Assembly (NCBI GenBank): GCA_018817125.1 | Contig: JAHIUN010000012.1 | Coordinates: 33,378-97,377 of the forward strand | Reading direction: 5' to 3' | DNA: 64,000 bases | Source: Patescibacteria group bacterium | GTDB lineage: Bacteria > Patescibacteriota > Gracilibacteria > UM-FILTER-43-11 | Shown here: one piece after another, positions 31,490-40,651 of the stretch | Layout of the letters: each line of letters opens with the position of its first letter | Numbering within the stretch: position 1 is the first letter of the stretch | Program-made: the position numbers and the translations under genes | The notes under the pieces: model-generated | Database searches by the model: none | What the model was told of the DNA's origin: nothing | Seen by the model: the letters and a program-made list of their open reading frames with translations, nothing else

Positions 31490-32578
31490 ATGAAAAAAAT
31501 CCTATTCTACACCGACACTCCCAACTACGGCGGAGCCGAAAAGCAGATGGAATTGCTGGCAAAACATTTGAAGTTATTTGGATGCTCAGTTTCTTTGGCA
31601 TGCGGAGCGTATTCAGTGCTAAAAAGACGGAAATCGGAGCTGCAAAAAGTATATGAGCATACTTATTTGTTACCGACTATTCATAAGCATGACCCGCGCC
31701 ATTACACTCAATTAAAAAAGTTACTGAAAACAGGTGAGTTTGATTTGATTCATATTCATTTATGGAACCCCGGCAGTTGCCGATACGCGTTTTGGGCGGC
31801 TCAACATGCCAAAATACCGATTGTAACGACCGAACATGACCCCTTTGAACTGGGTGGACTGAAGCATAAGATCAAAAAGATGTGCCTGGCTAAATCGGAC
31901 CAGATGATCGCCATCAGTATGGACAATTTTCGACACCTTAGCGACTATGGCGACAATGTAAAAAACCGCTTAAACTTAATACATAACGGCATTGAAGCCG
32001 ACAGGTTCTTTGACAATCATGACAAGGCGTCGCTTCCCGTTCAAAAGGGAGATCTAGTGATCACCTGCATCGCCGAATTGCATAAACGCAAAGGCCATAG
32101 GCACCTACTTCAGGCATTTAAGAGGCTTCAGGCTGAATTCCCAACACTTCACTTAATGTTGGTGGGTGCTGGGTCTGAAGAAAAAGAGTTAAAAGAGAAA
32201 TATGGCGACATTCCGAATGTACATTTCCTTGGCTGGCGCGAGGATATTCCTCAGATATTAAAAGCATCGGACGTTTTTGTACTCCCCTCCCTCCGGGAAG
32301 CATTCGGATTAGTGATTTTGGAGGCTATGGCCAGTGGAGTTATAGCTGTGGCGACCGATAATGGGGGGGCTAAGGATATTATTGAAGACGGGAAGAGTGG
32401 TTATTTAGTACCGCCGGCGAATTCTGAAAGATTGACTGAGGCTATCCGGACGATTCTGACCAATCCCGACCAAAAACGGGATATCGAGAAAACAGCCCTG
32501 GAACGGGTGAGTACTCATTTTACAGCGAAGGTGATGGCGAAAAAAACGGCTAAGGTATATGGGAAGTCTGAACTGTGA
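31490..32578 (+). CDS. family 4 glycosyltransferase
   Basis: 362 residues with a GT-B fold. N-terminal marks are DTPNYGGAEKQMELLAKHL and FDLIHIHLWNPGSCRYAF; C-terminal donor-binding marks are IAELHKRKGHRHLLQAF, VFVLPSLREAFGLVILEAMA (EAFGLV-x-LEA is the E-x7-E motif) and ATDNGGAKDIIEDGKSGYLV. It moves a sugar from a nucleotide-sugar to a lipid, polysaccharide or protein; the acceptor cannot be told. Ends in TGA, which shows that UGA is a stop here. Confidence 0.88.
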   Translation: MKKILFYTDTPNYGGAEKQMELLAKHLKLFGCSVSLACGAYSVLKRRKSELQKVYEHTYLLPTIHKHDPRHYTQLKKLLKTGEFDLIHIHLWNPGSCRYAFWAAQHAKIPIVTTEHDPFELGGLKHKIKKMCLAKSDQMIAISMDNFRHLSDYGDNVKNRLNLIHNGIEADRFFDNHDKASLPVQKGDLVITCIAELHKRKGHRHLLQAFKRLQAEFPTLHLMLVGAGSEEKELKEKYGDIPNVHFLGWREDIPQILKASDVFVLPSLREAFGLVILEAMASGVIAVATDNGGAKDIIEDGKSGYLVPPANSERLTEAIRTILTNPDQKRDIEKTALERVSTHFTAKVMAKKTAKVYGKSEL

Positions 32579-32689
32579 TTATTATGATGGAATGATAATC
32601 ATGATTGATTATCATGATTAAAAAATGATTAACATGAACAATAAAATGGGAGCATGTTAAATCAATTAATCATACAAATCACAGTTCAG
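32566..32689. repeat. long dyad between convergent genes
   Basis: Perfect 14-base arms TCTGAACTGTGATT (32566-32579) and AATCACAGTTCAGA (32676-32689) enclose an AT-rich stretch of ATGATTATC/GATAATCAT-like inverted pieces. The left arm contains the last codons and stop of the glycosyltransferase; the right arm touches the stop of the next gene. It could end transcription from both sides. Confidence 0.65.
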
Positions 32690-32690
32690 A

Positions 32691-32945
32691 CTATTTCTTC
32701 CTCGCCTGTTTAGCCGCATATTCTTTACTCCTTTCCATAATTCTCATCATCATCTTGATCGGCTGCCAGAGGTAATGGTTTATCAGATCGACGGTGTCTT
32801 TTGCCTTTCGGGTAACCTTTTTTACATTACTCAAAATGCCGATCAGATGAAAAACGGCAATGACCAGTGATAATAGCAATAGCCCGCCACCCACTGACAG
32901 GACGAGATAAAGAATATCTAATGGAGTTTTATACATTTCAAACAT
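32691..32945 (-). CDS. small membrane-anchored helical protein
   Basis: 84 residues: one membrane helix (LDILYLVLSVGGGLLLLSLV) and a basic helix with VKKVTRKAKDTVDLINHYLW. This looks like the DUF948-type pattern of small membrane proteins. No neighbours on the same strand within 60 bases upstream; function unknown. Confidence 0.6.
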   Translation of the reverse strand: MFEMYKTPLDILYLVLSVGGGLLLLSLVIAVFHLIGILSNVKKVTRKAKDTVDLINHYLWQPIKMMMRIMERSKEYAAKQARKK

Positions 32946-33010
32946 GCTTTTGTGTTTAAATCATTGTCTGACTTATTTTAACAGACAAACTGCAAAACGG
33001 GAATATCTAT

Positions 33011-33376
33011 TTAAGCAAAAGCTTCTGCTGTTTTCATTGAATGCCCTTCCGGCACGTCTTGTTCGGTGTAACAAATGGCCGAATCGACGATACGTCTGAC
33101 CTGAATAAGGGTTGACCGCACGTTGCCATTGTCGAGATAGGAAAGCGGTATTCGCCGTTGATCATCCAGTCGCAACAAACAAACAATAATCTGATCACGT
33201 GTCATTCTTAAGCCAATCCCCAGTTGCCATAAAACTTCCTGGGCAGACGTGTCGTCGATATGGTCACAGCCTAAAAATCCCGCACTCGCCGCGCTCAAAA
33301 GGGCTTCGCCGAAATACTGACAATTGTGATAGGCTTTATAGTGGGTAAGCCGACTTTGATGGTCTGATTTTTCCAT
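33011..33376 (-). CDS. hypothetical protein, paralogue of the gene upstream
   Basis: 121 residues. It shares with the 117-residue protein upstream the order of a basic helix with Tyr-Lys-x-His, a short Ala/Ser linker and a segment LWQLGIGLRMTRDQIIVCLL resembling LLEQIGIHPEMTAAEITALI. Soluble. Start and preceding stop overlap as TAATG, suggesting coupled translation. Confidence 0.6.
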   Translation of the reverse strand: MEKSDHQSRLTHYKAYHNCQYFGEALLSAASAGFLGCDHIDDTSAQEVLWQLGIGLRMTRDQIIVCLLRLDDQRRIPLSYLDNGNVRSTLIQVRRIVDSAICYTEQDVPEGHSMKTAEAFA

Positions 33377-33729
33377 TAGCCCTCTTTTTCAATTATAGTT
33401 TCTTCACAAAAATCCACAACGGACTGGAGTAAAACAGTGAGCTCTTCCTGCCCTGTTGGATTCTGTGAATCTGTCACTGTTCTACTGAGTCGTCGTCGGA
33501 TTAAGGCAGTGATCTCGGCGGCCGTCATTTCCGGATGTATTCCTATCTGCTCCAATAGCATATTGCTTTGAAAACGATTGGTTTCCCCTCCGTCACCCAT
33601 AGATCTGAAAGTGGCGTGATGTGGACTGCTGGGGAAAAAAGCGCGTTCTCCTGCCTTTAAAACCACTTCACCATCATGCTGGCATTTAAGATGATGCCTA
33701 TAGAGATCAAGTCTGGTATTTCTCTTCAT
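33376..33729 (-). CDS. hypothetical protein, first of a paralogous pair
   Basis: 117 residues from the ATG at 33729 (MKRNTRLDLYRHHLKCQHDG); an earlier ATG at 33750 is less likely. No known family. The pair of genes arose by tandem duplication and probably encodes subunits of the same thing. The space from 33730 to 33962 holds no gene; it includes a small inverted GGCGCC-type repeat near 33914-33931. Confidence 0.6.
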   Translation of the reverse strand: MKRNTRLDLYRHHLKCQHDGEVVLKAGERAFFPSSPHHATFRSMGDGGETNRFQSNMLLEQIGIHPEMTAAEITALIRRRLSRTVTDSQNPTGQEELTVLLQSVVDFCEETIIEKEG

Positions 33730-33962
33730 AACAAAAACATTAGGGGGCAAGGATGTTATTATAACAATTTATCTATATAAGTCAATAAAAAACCTTCTTC
33801 GTTTACCCCTGAAGGCGGTAGAATGCCAGACAATAGGGGAATGCTTGAATTACTTGAAAAGTTTTTCGCGTTGCTTCACACTTTTTTACGTAATTCATCC
33901 CCACCTTCTGGTCGCCATAAATGGCGCCCCTACGGTTCGGACCGCATTTCTCGCTACTAATC

Positions 33963-35525
33963 ATGAAAGTAAGACATCTAAACATTCTTCCGCCCACCCT
34001 GCTCTTGGCTCTTTCTGCTCTTCTGAGTCGGTTTTTAGGGATTATGCGCGACCATTTGCTCGCCAAAACGTTTGGTGCCACGGCAGGAACTGGGATTAAC
34101 AATCTGGATACGTATTACGCCGCCTTTCGCATTCCGGATATGCTTTATAATCTGTTGATTTTCGGAGCTATATCCGCGGCGTTTATCCCGATTTTCACTC
34201 AATATAAAAAGGAGGGAAAGTTTAAGGATGCGTGGGAATTTGCCAGCTCCATGCTCCATTTGATGCTGATAGCGATCTTGGTGATTGCGGGCGCGTCTTA
34301 TTTACTGGCGCCTTACTTAGTACATGTGGTAGCCGGAGGGTTTCAGGGAGAACAGCTTGAGCTAACCGTTAAGCTGATGCGGATTCTTCTTCTTTCACCT
34401 ATTCTTTTTTCTATCACGTCTATTCTGGTTAGTATCCAGGATAGCTTTAAGACATTTCTATTCCGATCGCTGGGGCCGCTTTTTTATAACTTGGGAATAA
34501 TTGTTGGCATTTTGCTGTTCGCGGAAAATTTTGGCGTGGTCGGTGTGGTATGGGGAGTGGTAATGGGGGCGGGCATGGATCTTTTGGTCCAACTACCCGC
34601 ATTACGACTGGTGCACTTTAAACATTATTGGCTTTTTGGACACAAAAGACAGGACGTCAAAGAAGCGTTTAAGCTGATTCTTCCGCGCATTTTTGGCCTT
34701 TCGGTAACACAGCTGACACTCATTGTAAATACGCTGATTGCCAGCTTTTTAATGACCGGCTCTATCACCGTTTTTTACCTGTCGGACAATCTGCAGGCCG
34801 TTCCACTGGGCATGATCGGCATTTCGTTTGCGATTACTTCTTTCGCGACACTTTCTGAGTTGGCCAGCGAAGAGACCAAAGAGGCATTTGCTACCGAAAT
34901 ACAGCGAGTAATGGGGCAGGTTTTGTTTTTAATCATCCCTGCAACCATTGGGATGTTGTCTTTGCGGCATGAGGTCATCGATGTGATTTTAAAATACGGC
35001 AAATTCAGCCAATCGGATGCTTTGCTGACCGCTAATGTACTTGGCTTTTTGCTGATTTCCCTTTTTGCCCAATCGCTGATTCCGATTTTGGGACGAGGAT
35101 TTTACGCCTACCACAACACCAAAACTCCGGTGATGGCCGGTGTCATCGGCTCTGTTATCAGCATCGGAGGAAGTCTGCTGTTGGCAATGGGACTTGATAT
35201 GGGGATTATAGGAATCGCAATCGCCTACAGCACAGGGAATATTATAAATTTTGCTATTCTATACGCTCTGATGCATCGTCATTTACAAATTGAGATTATC
35301 CATTGGGCTAACGTTTTTAAAATCATCCTCATCAGCACCATTATGGGCTCTGCGGTCTATATGGCAAAACTTCTAACGCCCTTTGGCGGAACCACCTTTC
35401 ATCAAATCGGCCTCCTAATCCTGTACACGGTCATCGGACTGATGGTTTATATGGCTTTAGCGGCTTTTCTGGGCATGCAGGAGTCCAAGATGATTTGGAA
35501 GCAGATCAGGAGACTGAAGAAATAA
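33963..35525 (+). CDS. murJ: lipid II flippase MurJ (MviN)
   Basis: 520 residues from the ATG at 33963. About 13-14 membrane helices; family marks are LSRFLGIMRDHLLAKTFGA, the charged TM1-2 region with NNLDTYYAAFRIPDMLYNLL and LGRGFYAYHNTKTPVMAGVI near TM10-11. MurJ flips lipid II across the membrane for wall synthesis. Its end overlaps the convergent murD by 20 bases, putting two wall genes tail to tail. Confidence 0.92.
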   Translation: MKVRHLNILPPTLLLALSALLSRFLGIMRDHLLAKTFGATAGTGINNLDTYYAAFRIPDMLYNLLIFGAISAAFIPIFTQYKKEGKFKDAWEFASSMLHLMLIAILVIAGASYLLAPYLVHVVAGGFQGEQLELTVKLMRILLLSPILFSITSILVSIQDSFKTFLFRSLGPLFYNLGIIVGILLFAENFGVVGVVWGVVMGAGMDLLVQLPALRLVHFKHYWLFGHKRQDVKEAFKLILPRIFGLSVTQLTLIVNTLIASFLMTGSITVFYLSDNLQAVPLGMIGISFAITSFATLSELASEETKEAFATEIQRVMGQVLFLIIPATIGMLSLRHEVIDVILKYGKFSQSDALLTANVLGFLLISLFAQSLIPILGRGFYAYHNTKTPVMAGVIGSVISIGGSLLLAMGLDMGIIGIAIAYSTGNIINFAILYALMHRHLQIEIIHWANVFKIILISTIMGSAVYMAKLLTPFGGTTFHQIGLLILYTVIGLMVYMALAAFLGMQESKMIWKQIRRLKK

Positions 35526-36846
35526 TCTCCTTAAACTGATTTCCCCTGTCTTTGGCGTTTTTAAACATATCAAAACTCGCACAGGCAGGCGATAAAACGA
35601 TGGAATCTTCGGGCTTAGCGAATTGGTAAGCGGACTGAATGATGTTTTTAAAGTCGCCGGATTGATTGTAATCGAGAATCAACCCTTCTCCACCTGCGGA
35701 TAAAATGGATTCTTTGATGGTCTGACCTTCAGCACCGTAAAGATAAATCCTGACACCTTGCTGTACAATCTTCCCCGCTAAATAGGCGAAATCTGCTTTT
35801 TTAGAACTGCCACCCAAGAGGAGGATGAGCTTTTTGGGAAGGAATTGGTCAATGGCGGTCATGGCGGATTCGGGGGATGTACTGCTGGAATCGTTGTAAA
35901 AATGGATATCTTTGATGGTGCGCACAAATTCCAATCGATGTTCCACTCCTTTGAATAATTTAATCTGCTCTTCAATGGTAGTGAGCGGGATGATGTGAAG
36001 TTTGGCAATGGCGGCCGCGAACAGAAGGTTATCGGGGTGGGTTTTGATGGTAAGCTGGTCAAAATGAAGAACATTTTCTTCCCTTCCGTCGAAGCTGAGC
36101 CTTAAATAACCGTCCTGCCAAACTGCCCAGTTGTCGCCCTGCTTTTTGTTGATCCAAAAATGCTGGGCGGGGGTGCTGGTCGCCAGTTTTTTGACGTTTT
36201 CGTCGGTAGCATTTAAAACCGCCCAATCGGATGGTTTCTGATGGCGCAGAATATTGGTTTTGGCGGCGATGTAGGCCTCGAGCGTGTCATGCCAATCCAG
36301 ATGATTCGGGGTGATATTGAGGATGGCGGCGATGTAAGGAGAGTGTTTTAAATCTTCGAATTGAAAACTGGAAGCTTCGATAAGGATCGGCTGATCGGGA
36401 TGTTCCAGCGCCTGCTGAAGAATAGGCTGACGGTCATTTCCTCCAATAATCAGACGATCACCGTAATGAGCGGTAAGGATTTGTTCTAAAAGCGCCGTGG
36501 TGGTGGTTTTGCCGTTACTCCCGGTAACAGCTGTTATGCGACTGGAAGCAAGTTCGAGGGTTAATTTGGTCATGGAAGTAACCAGTATCCCTAACTCATG
36601 AGCCTGCTGAATGCCGGGCAAATCGTAACGAACCCCAGGACTGCGGATGATGGTCTGAAAATCGGACAGATCATCGAAAGCATTTTGGCCGAGGCGCTTC
36701 TTGTATTTGGAGGGTATTTCAATATCTTCTTTCTGGTCACAGATGGTAATGTCTGTAATTTCCTGAGATTTCAAAAAATCCAGGGCGGATTTGCCCTCAA
36801 TCCCAAATCCGAGAACGGCGACGGGTGTTTTGAGTTTATCTTTCAT
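35506..36846 (-). CDS. murD: UDP-N-acetylmuramoyl-alanine:D-glutamate ligase
   Basis: 446 residues, the usual length. The N-terminal Rossmann domain is VAVLGFGIEGKSALDFLKSQ; the P-loop is ITAVTGSNGKTTTTALLEQI (~108-127); ILNITPNHLDWHDTLEAYIA and HRLEFVRTIKDIHFYNDSSS continue the central and C-terminal ligase domains. It adds D-Glu to UDP-MurNAc-L-Ala. Confidence 0.93.
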   Translation of the reverse strand: MKDKLKTPVAVLGFGIEGKSALDFLKSQEITDITICDQKEDIEIPSKYKKRLGQNAFDDLSDFQTIIRSPGVRYDLPGIQQAHELGILVTSMTKLTLELASSRITAVTGSNGKTTTTALLEQILTAHYGDRLIIGGNDRQPILQQALEHPDQPILIEASSFQFEDLKHSPYIAAILNITPNHLDWHDTLEAYIAAKTNILRHQKPSDWAVLNATDENVKKLATSTPAQHFWINKKQGDNWAVWQDGYLRLSFDGREENVLHFDQLTIKTHPDNLLFAAAIAKLHIIPLTTIEEQIKLFKGVEHRLEFVRTIKDIHFYNDSSSTSPESAMTAIDQFLPKKLILLLGGSSKKADFAYLAGKIVQQGVRIYLYGAEGQTIKESILSAGGEGLILDYNQSGDFKNIIQSAYQFAKPEDSIVLSPACASFDMFKNAKDRGNQFKEIISSVS

Positions 36847-36908
36847 AACTGCATTATAGCTTAATCGAGAGACGCGTGGACATCAAATTATTTATGACCA
36901 CAACACAA

Positions 36909-37075
36909 ATTAAATATAACAAAATATAATTAAATATAATAAACATTGACAAGCTTAACTGAATTAATATAAGTTTGTCTTAGTTTATTCAAAATAAAAT
37001 AGATTTAAAAAGATTTAATTAAACAAAAACGAATTTAATTAGATTTAATTAAATATAATAAAATTAAAATAAAAA
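36909..37075. repeat. AT-rich direct repeats upstream of a small HTH gene
   Basis: ATTAAATATAA-type units near 36909, 36930 and 37049, and AGATTTAA(TTAA) units near 37001, 37009 and 37040. They flank a promoter at 36946-36973. Such repeated AT boxes could be operator or iteron sites for the HTH protein encoded next. Confidence 0.45.
36946..36973 (+). promoter_or_regulatory. promoter of the small HTH gene
   Basis: TTGACA (36946-36951), 16 bases, TATAAG (36968-36973), about 100 bases before the start codon. Confidence 0.5.
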
Positions 37076-37246
37076 TTGGCTGAAGACATTTACACCACGG
37101 AACAGGTTGCCAAAATTCTCCAAATCCACCCCTTAACCGTCCTGAATTATATTAAAAGCGGTAAGTTAAAAGCTATCAGGCTTGGCAGGATCTACCGCAT
37201 TCGGGAAAGTGCTCTCCAAAAATTCCTGGATCAGGAATCTGTCTAA
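37076..37246 (+). CDS. 56-residue excisionase-type HTH protein
   Basis: TTG start; an in-frame stop two codons upstream leaves no other choice. The protein reads IYTTEQVAKILQIHPLTVLN then YIKSGKLKAIRLGRIYRIRE, a textbook HTH_17/excisionase (BldC/Xis-like) domain with recognition helix and wing and little else. It binds DNA as a small regulator or recombination directionality factor. AT-rich repeats and a promoter lie upstream; a strong terminator follows. Confidence 0.8.
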   Translation: MAEDIYTTEQVAKILQIHPLTVLNYIKSGKLKAIRLGRIYRIRESALQKFLDQESV

Positions 37247-37286
37247 TCACCCCTTAGGTGAAAAACTAAAACAAAAAGACCCTTTA

Positions 37287-37316
37287 ATCCCCGTGTCATC
37301 TGGCACGGGGATTTTT
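37287..37316 (+). terminator. terminator of the small HTH gene
   Basis: ATCCCCGTG and CACGGGGAT form a 9-bp stem with an 8-base loop, followed by TTTT. Confidence 0.85.
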
Positions 37317-37322
37317 AAATAG

Positions 37323-38600
37323 TTATTTGCAAACCGGAACAGGGTGGTTTTTGCTTTTGCCCTGAACTTTAATAACGGTACCTAGTTGCTCACAGAATTT
37401 TTTGAGGTTATCGGGCGATGTGTCGGTGGTATAAGCGCGTTCGATCTCCTGATTGATCTTGAACAACGTGGCTTCAACGGATTTCAGGCTTTCTTCGGAT
37501 ACGTTGTTGAGCTGAAGGTTGTATATCAGCTCATCGCCGGCTTCACCAATGACCAGTTGTTTTGCGTCTTCCGCAAGCTCATAAGCCTCCACAATGGTGC
37601 TGATATTTTCAGCGCGATCCCATTTATCTGCCAGCTCTACCCAAGTCGCATCCCCGATCATTTTGCCGTAGGCTTCTACGAATTCCCACTGAGTGCTCAC
37701 ATCAGCGGCAAAGCCATCTATACCCGGTCCATTCAGCAAACTTTCCGGACTTCCGCCCTTTTCTCCTCCAAGGGTAAGAGTGATCTGGTTCGCGGCGATC
37801 CATTTGTTGGCACGTGATTTAGCGCGTTTTTTGGCCATTTCCAAAAGCGATCCCCAATCACTCAGCGTGTCGCCGCCAAAGGTGGCAGTAAGCTGATCGA
37901 AGCTTAATTTTAAATCATGCCACGCCTCCATGAATTCCCCATACGGACACTCCACATAATAATTTTGACCGCCACCCGGAAACAAAAGGCTGGTATCCCT
38001 ATAGCCGCTTCTGCCATTTTCCGGGCTTCCTTTTATGCCGGTCGTTGTGAATGTCTTTTCTTCACCATTTATTTTGATCGTTACCTGACCTCCCCTCAGC
38101 CATGCCTCCAGCATGTTGTAATCTGCCCAGAGGATATCGGCGTTGGCGATGTCCATGAGTAAAGTGGATTTTATCAGTTCATTCAATATCTCCTCCTGTA
38201 AAGCCTCAAGTTCCCAGATGTCATCCCGCAGACAGTTGGTGATAAATTCACCGCTTTCGGCCCAGTAATTGACCAGCATTGAAAAGCCGTCGAGGAAAGC
38301 GCCTCCGAGTGAATTGAAAATCAGTTCCTTCACAAGATTCATATACAGATAAAAGGTGCCCGGGAGTCCTGAAGCCTTGCCCTGCGCCTTCAGTTCCTGA
38401 CTGGCTTTACTCGCCTTTTCCAGCGCGTTTAAAAAACTTCCCGTTCCGTTCTGGCGTCGTGCCTCCTGAACATGCGCCTTCATGGTAGATACCCCACTGC
38501 TTATAACCGGTGAAAAAATCGCGTTCGCGGCAGGGGCCTGCTGGAACAGCAGGATGGCGATCACAATGGTGCCGATGATTTTACGGATTAAAATTCGCAT
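37323..38600 (-). CDS. secreted hypothetical protein, last gene of the surface operon
   Basis: 425 residues with a signal peptide (IIGTIVIAILLFQQAPAANA). The mature part is largely helical (ELEALQEEILNELIKSTLLM, EWIAAN-type segments) with a few Cys. No family recognised. Its start overlaps the stop of the 672-codon gene by 13 bases, so translation is probably coupled. Confidence 0.7.
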   Translation of the reverse strand: MRILIRKIIGTIVIAILLFQQAPAANAIFSPVISSGVSTMKAHVQEARRQNGTGSFLNALEKASKASQELKAQGKASGLPGTFYLYMNLVKELIFNSLGGAFLDGFSMLVNYWAESGEFITNCLRDDIWELEALQEEILNELIKSTLLMDIANADILWADYNMLEAWLRGGQVTIKINGEEKTFTTTGIKGSPENGRSGYRDTSLLFPGGGQNYYVECPYGEFMEAWHDLKLSFDQLTATFGGDTLSDWGSLLEMAKKRAKSRANKWIAANQITLTLGGEKGGSPESLLNGPGIDGFAADVSTQWEFVEAYGKMIGDATWVELADKWDRAENISTIVEAYELAEDAKQLVIGEAGDELIYNLQLNNVSEESLKSVEATLFKINQEIERAYTTDTSPDNLKKFCEQLGTVIKVQGKSKNHPVPVCK

Positions 38601-40606
38601 TTTTCTTTTTGAGAAAAGCTAGTAGCCAGAGATAAACCGATATATTTATCCTGCAGACGGCCAAAACTGCGGAGGATTTGATTCAGAAGGTCAGGGACAT
38701 CGTTGTGGAATTGCTGATCCACTTCCGCGTCAGTGACCATTCGGTAATTTTTTAAACTTCGTTCGATTTGAGACTGGGCTTTAGCATCCCGATCTATCTT
38801 CTCCTTAAGGTAGGCGGCGGCGGATATGTCCATGACAGGAGCGGCTACTTTCTCTTGCTCCTCATTGGGGTCGAGCCTTTTTTGGGCGTCCTGAAAATTT
38901 TGCTTAAAATATTCTTCGGCCAGATCGAGGGGGCTTTTATCTTTGTATTTAGGAGACGGCATGCTGAGTTTGGATTTAACGGATGTGACCAGATCGAATG
39001 AGAAACTAGGCCCCCAGCGATTACTCATGCCCCAGGCAGTCATATTGTTTACAAGTGGGGAAATGTTGTTTTCGAGCAGTTTTTCCATCACATCATTCAT
39101 GGCCAAAATGTGGCAATCGACACAGCCTGCCTCCATGGGGTACGGTGATTCAGGGCGCTGGTAGGTAAATACATCGATACAGATAACCGCTTCAATAGGT
39201 TCTACGGCTTCCGCGGGTAAGCCGAAAATATCCATCAGAAAGGCGCGGAAATCATCCGGATCCGCACATAACTTGGTGGGAATGCATCGGACTTTAATTT
39301 GATCGCCGACAGTGACGGAAAATTCACTCTCTCCTTTCCCGCAGGCGGGCTTATTGCTGGGTGGAAAGTTTTTCAGCACTCCACCAACAAAAGGGCCTGG
39401 GTAATTGGGTGATTGGGTTACACCGCGCGCACGGTCGAGCTCATGTTTGTTAACCGGTCTACTGCCTTCTGGGCAGGTAATCGGAGGCACACCCCCTTCG
39501 TCATCTACCCCTTCGCTTTCATTTTCTCCTTCGCCGCCTCCTCCTTCCCCAGCTCCGTTCTGATCATCGGGAAGCTGTTTAAACGTAACGGCGTTCGGAT
39601 CCTGACACGAGAGACTGGTTCCGCTTTCCATCTGGCAAGATTCGGAACAGCCATCTCCTGCCCGCGTGTTGCCGTCATCGCATTCTTCACCTGGATTTAG
39701 CTTTAAGTTACCGCAATTGACAGGGGTGTCGCCCGGCTCCGTTTCCCCTTCCGCCAACACGTCTTCTTCCTGGCCGTCGCCAAACAAATCTTCATATTCC
39801 TCATCGGAAACGCATTCATATTCATCGGGCGCTTCAGCACCCTCCTCACCGACACCTTCACCTTCACCTTCGTCTTCATCTTTACCTTCACCTTCTCCTT
39901 CACCTTCCCCGCCTCCGCTACCACCTCCCCCATCGCCTGTATCGCCAAAACTATACACATCATCTACCCATTGCGCTTCGCTGCCAAATAAGATGAGTTC
40001 TATTAAATTCAAATCCAGGATCAGATCAAAAGGCGAATCCAGTAGATTACCATTGGCCCAGATCTCTTTGTTTTTGAATTGCTGTTTTAAAGAGGCTTTG
40101 GACTGGTGGATGATCTTCTCACGGTCATAAGCTCTTTTAATGCGTTCATAAAGCTTGTTTTGCTGACTCAAACTTCTGTTTTCGAAATAAGCCTCCTGAA
40201 CCATTGGCGGTAATTTGCTGGTATCAATGCCTCCATAAGTATCGGTTAAAAACTGTTCGATGGAAGTTCGGAAAGTGCCATACAAAACAAATTCCAAATT
40301 GTCCCGATTCCAATTGGGATCTTCGGGCTGGAGCTGTTCGGTTAGGACGTCGAGCACTTCATCCTCCACCTCTTCGGTGATATTACAGTAGGCCTCTTTG
40401 TAAATGTTGTAACCGCCGATATATCCCGTTTGTGATAACGGACTGCAATAATGGAATGTGTTTTCTCTTTGGCAACGGAAGCTTGTAGCATAAACCGTGT
40501 CATTACAATCATCCACCTCATCCCCCATCTGCGCGTACGCCGGACTCCCGGCTGTTAAGCCGATTCCAATCAGAGCGATTCCGATGATTAGTAATAACTT
40601 TTTCAT
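38588..40606 (-). CDS. secreted protein with acidic Gly/Glu linker and DUF4215 Cys repeat
   Basis: 672 residues with a signal peptide (KKLLLIIGIALIGIGLTAGS...AYA). Residues ~215-255 are a low-complexity stretch of alternating GEGEGKDEDEGE, probably a flexible calcium-binding or spacer region. At ~295-330 is a DUF4215/Myxococcus-type cysteine repeat: LNPGEECDDGNTRAGDGCSE then SCQ. Several more Cys occur at ~420-500. The C-terminal third is helical and ends shortly after the start of the next gene. Likely a cell-surface or periplasmic structural protein working with the giant protein of the same operon. Confidence 0.75.
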   Translation of the reverse strand: MKKLLLIIGIALIGIGLTAGSPAYAQMGDEVDDCNDTVYATSFRCQRENTFHYCSPLSQTGYIGGYNIYKEAYCNITEEVEDEVLDVLTEQLQPEDPNWNRDNLEFVLYGTFRTSIEQFLTDTYGGIDTSKLPPMVQEAYFENRSLSQQNKLYERIKRAYDREKIIHQSKASLKQQFKNKEIWANGNLLDSPFDLILDLNLIELILFGSEAQWVDDVYSFGDTGDGGGGSGGGEGEGEGEGKDEDEGEGEGVGEEGAEAPDEYECVSDEEYEDLFGDGQEEDVLAEGETEPGDTPVNCGNLKLNPGEECDDGNTRAGDGCSESCQMESGTSLSCQDPNAVTFKQLPDDQNGAGEGGGGEGENESEGVDDEGGVPPITCPEGSRPVNKHELDRARGVTQSPNYPGPFVGGVLKNFPPSNKPACGKGESEFSVTVGDQIKVRCIPTKLCADPDDFRAFLMDIFGLPAEAVEPIEAVICIDVFTYQRPESPYPMEAGCVDCHILAMNDVMEKLLENNISPLVNNMTAWGMSNRWGPSFSFDLVTSVKSKLSMPSPKYKDKSPLDLAEEYFKQNFQDAQKRLDPNEEQEKVAAPVMDISAAAYLKEKIDRDAKAQSQIERSLKNYRMVTDAEVDQQFHNDVPDLLNQILRSFGRLQDKYIGLSLATSFSQKEKCEF

Positions 40607-40651
40607 GTCGATTCGATATCAATGCGAAGTCAATTCGCAATCAATTCGGTT

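Noticed and set aside
31490..32578. Alternative genetic code with UGA as glycine
   Set aside because: Genes end cleanly at TGA (for example here and at 14582) and glycines are encoded by GGN throughout.
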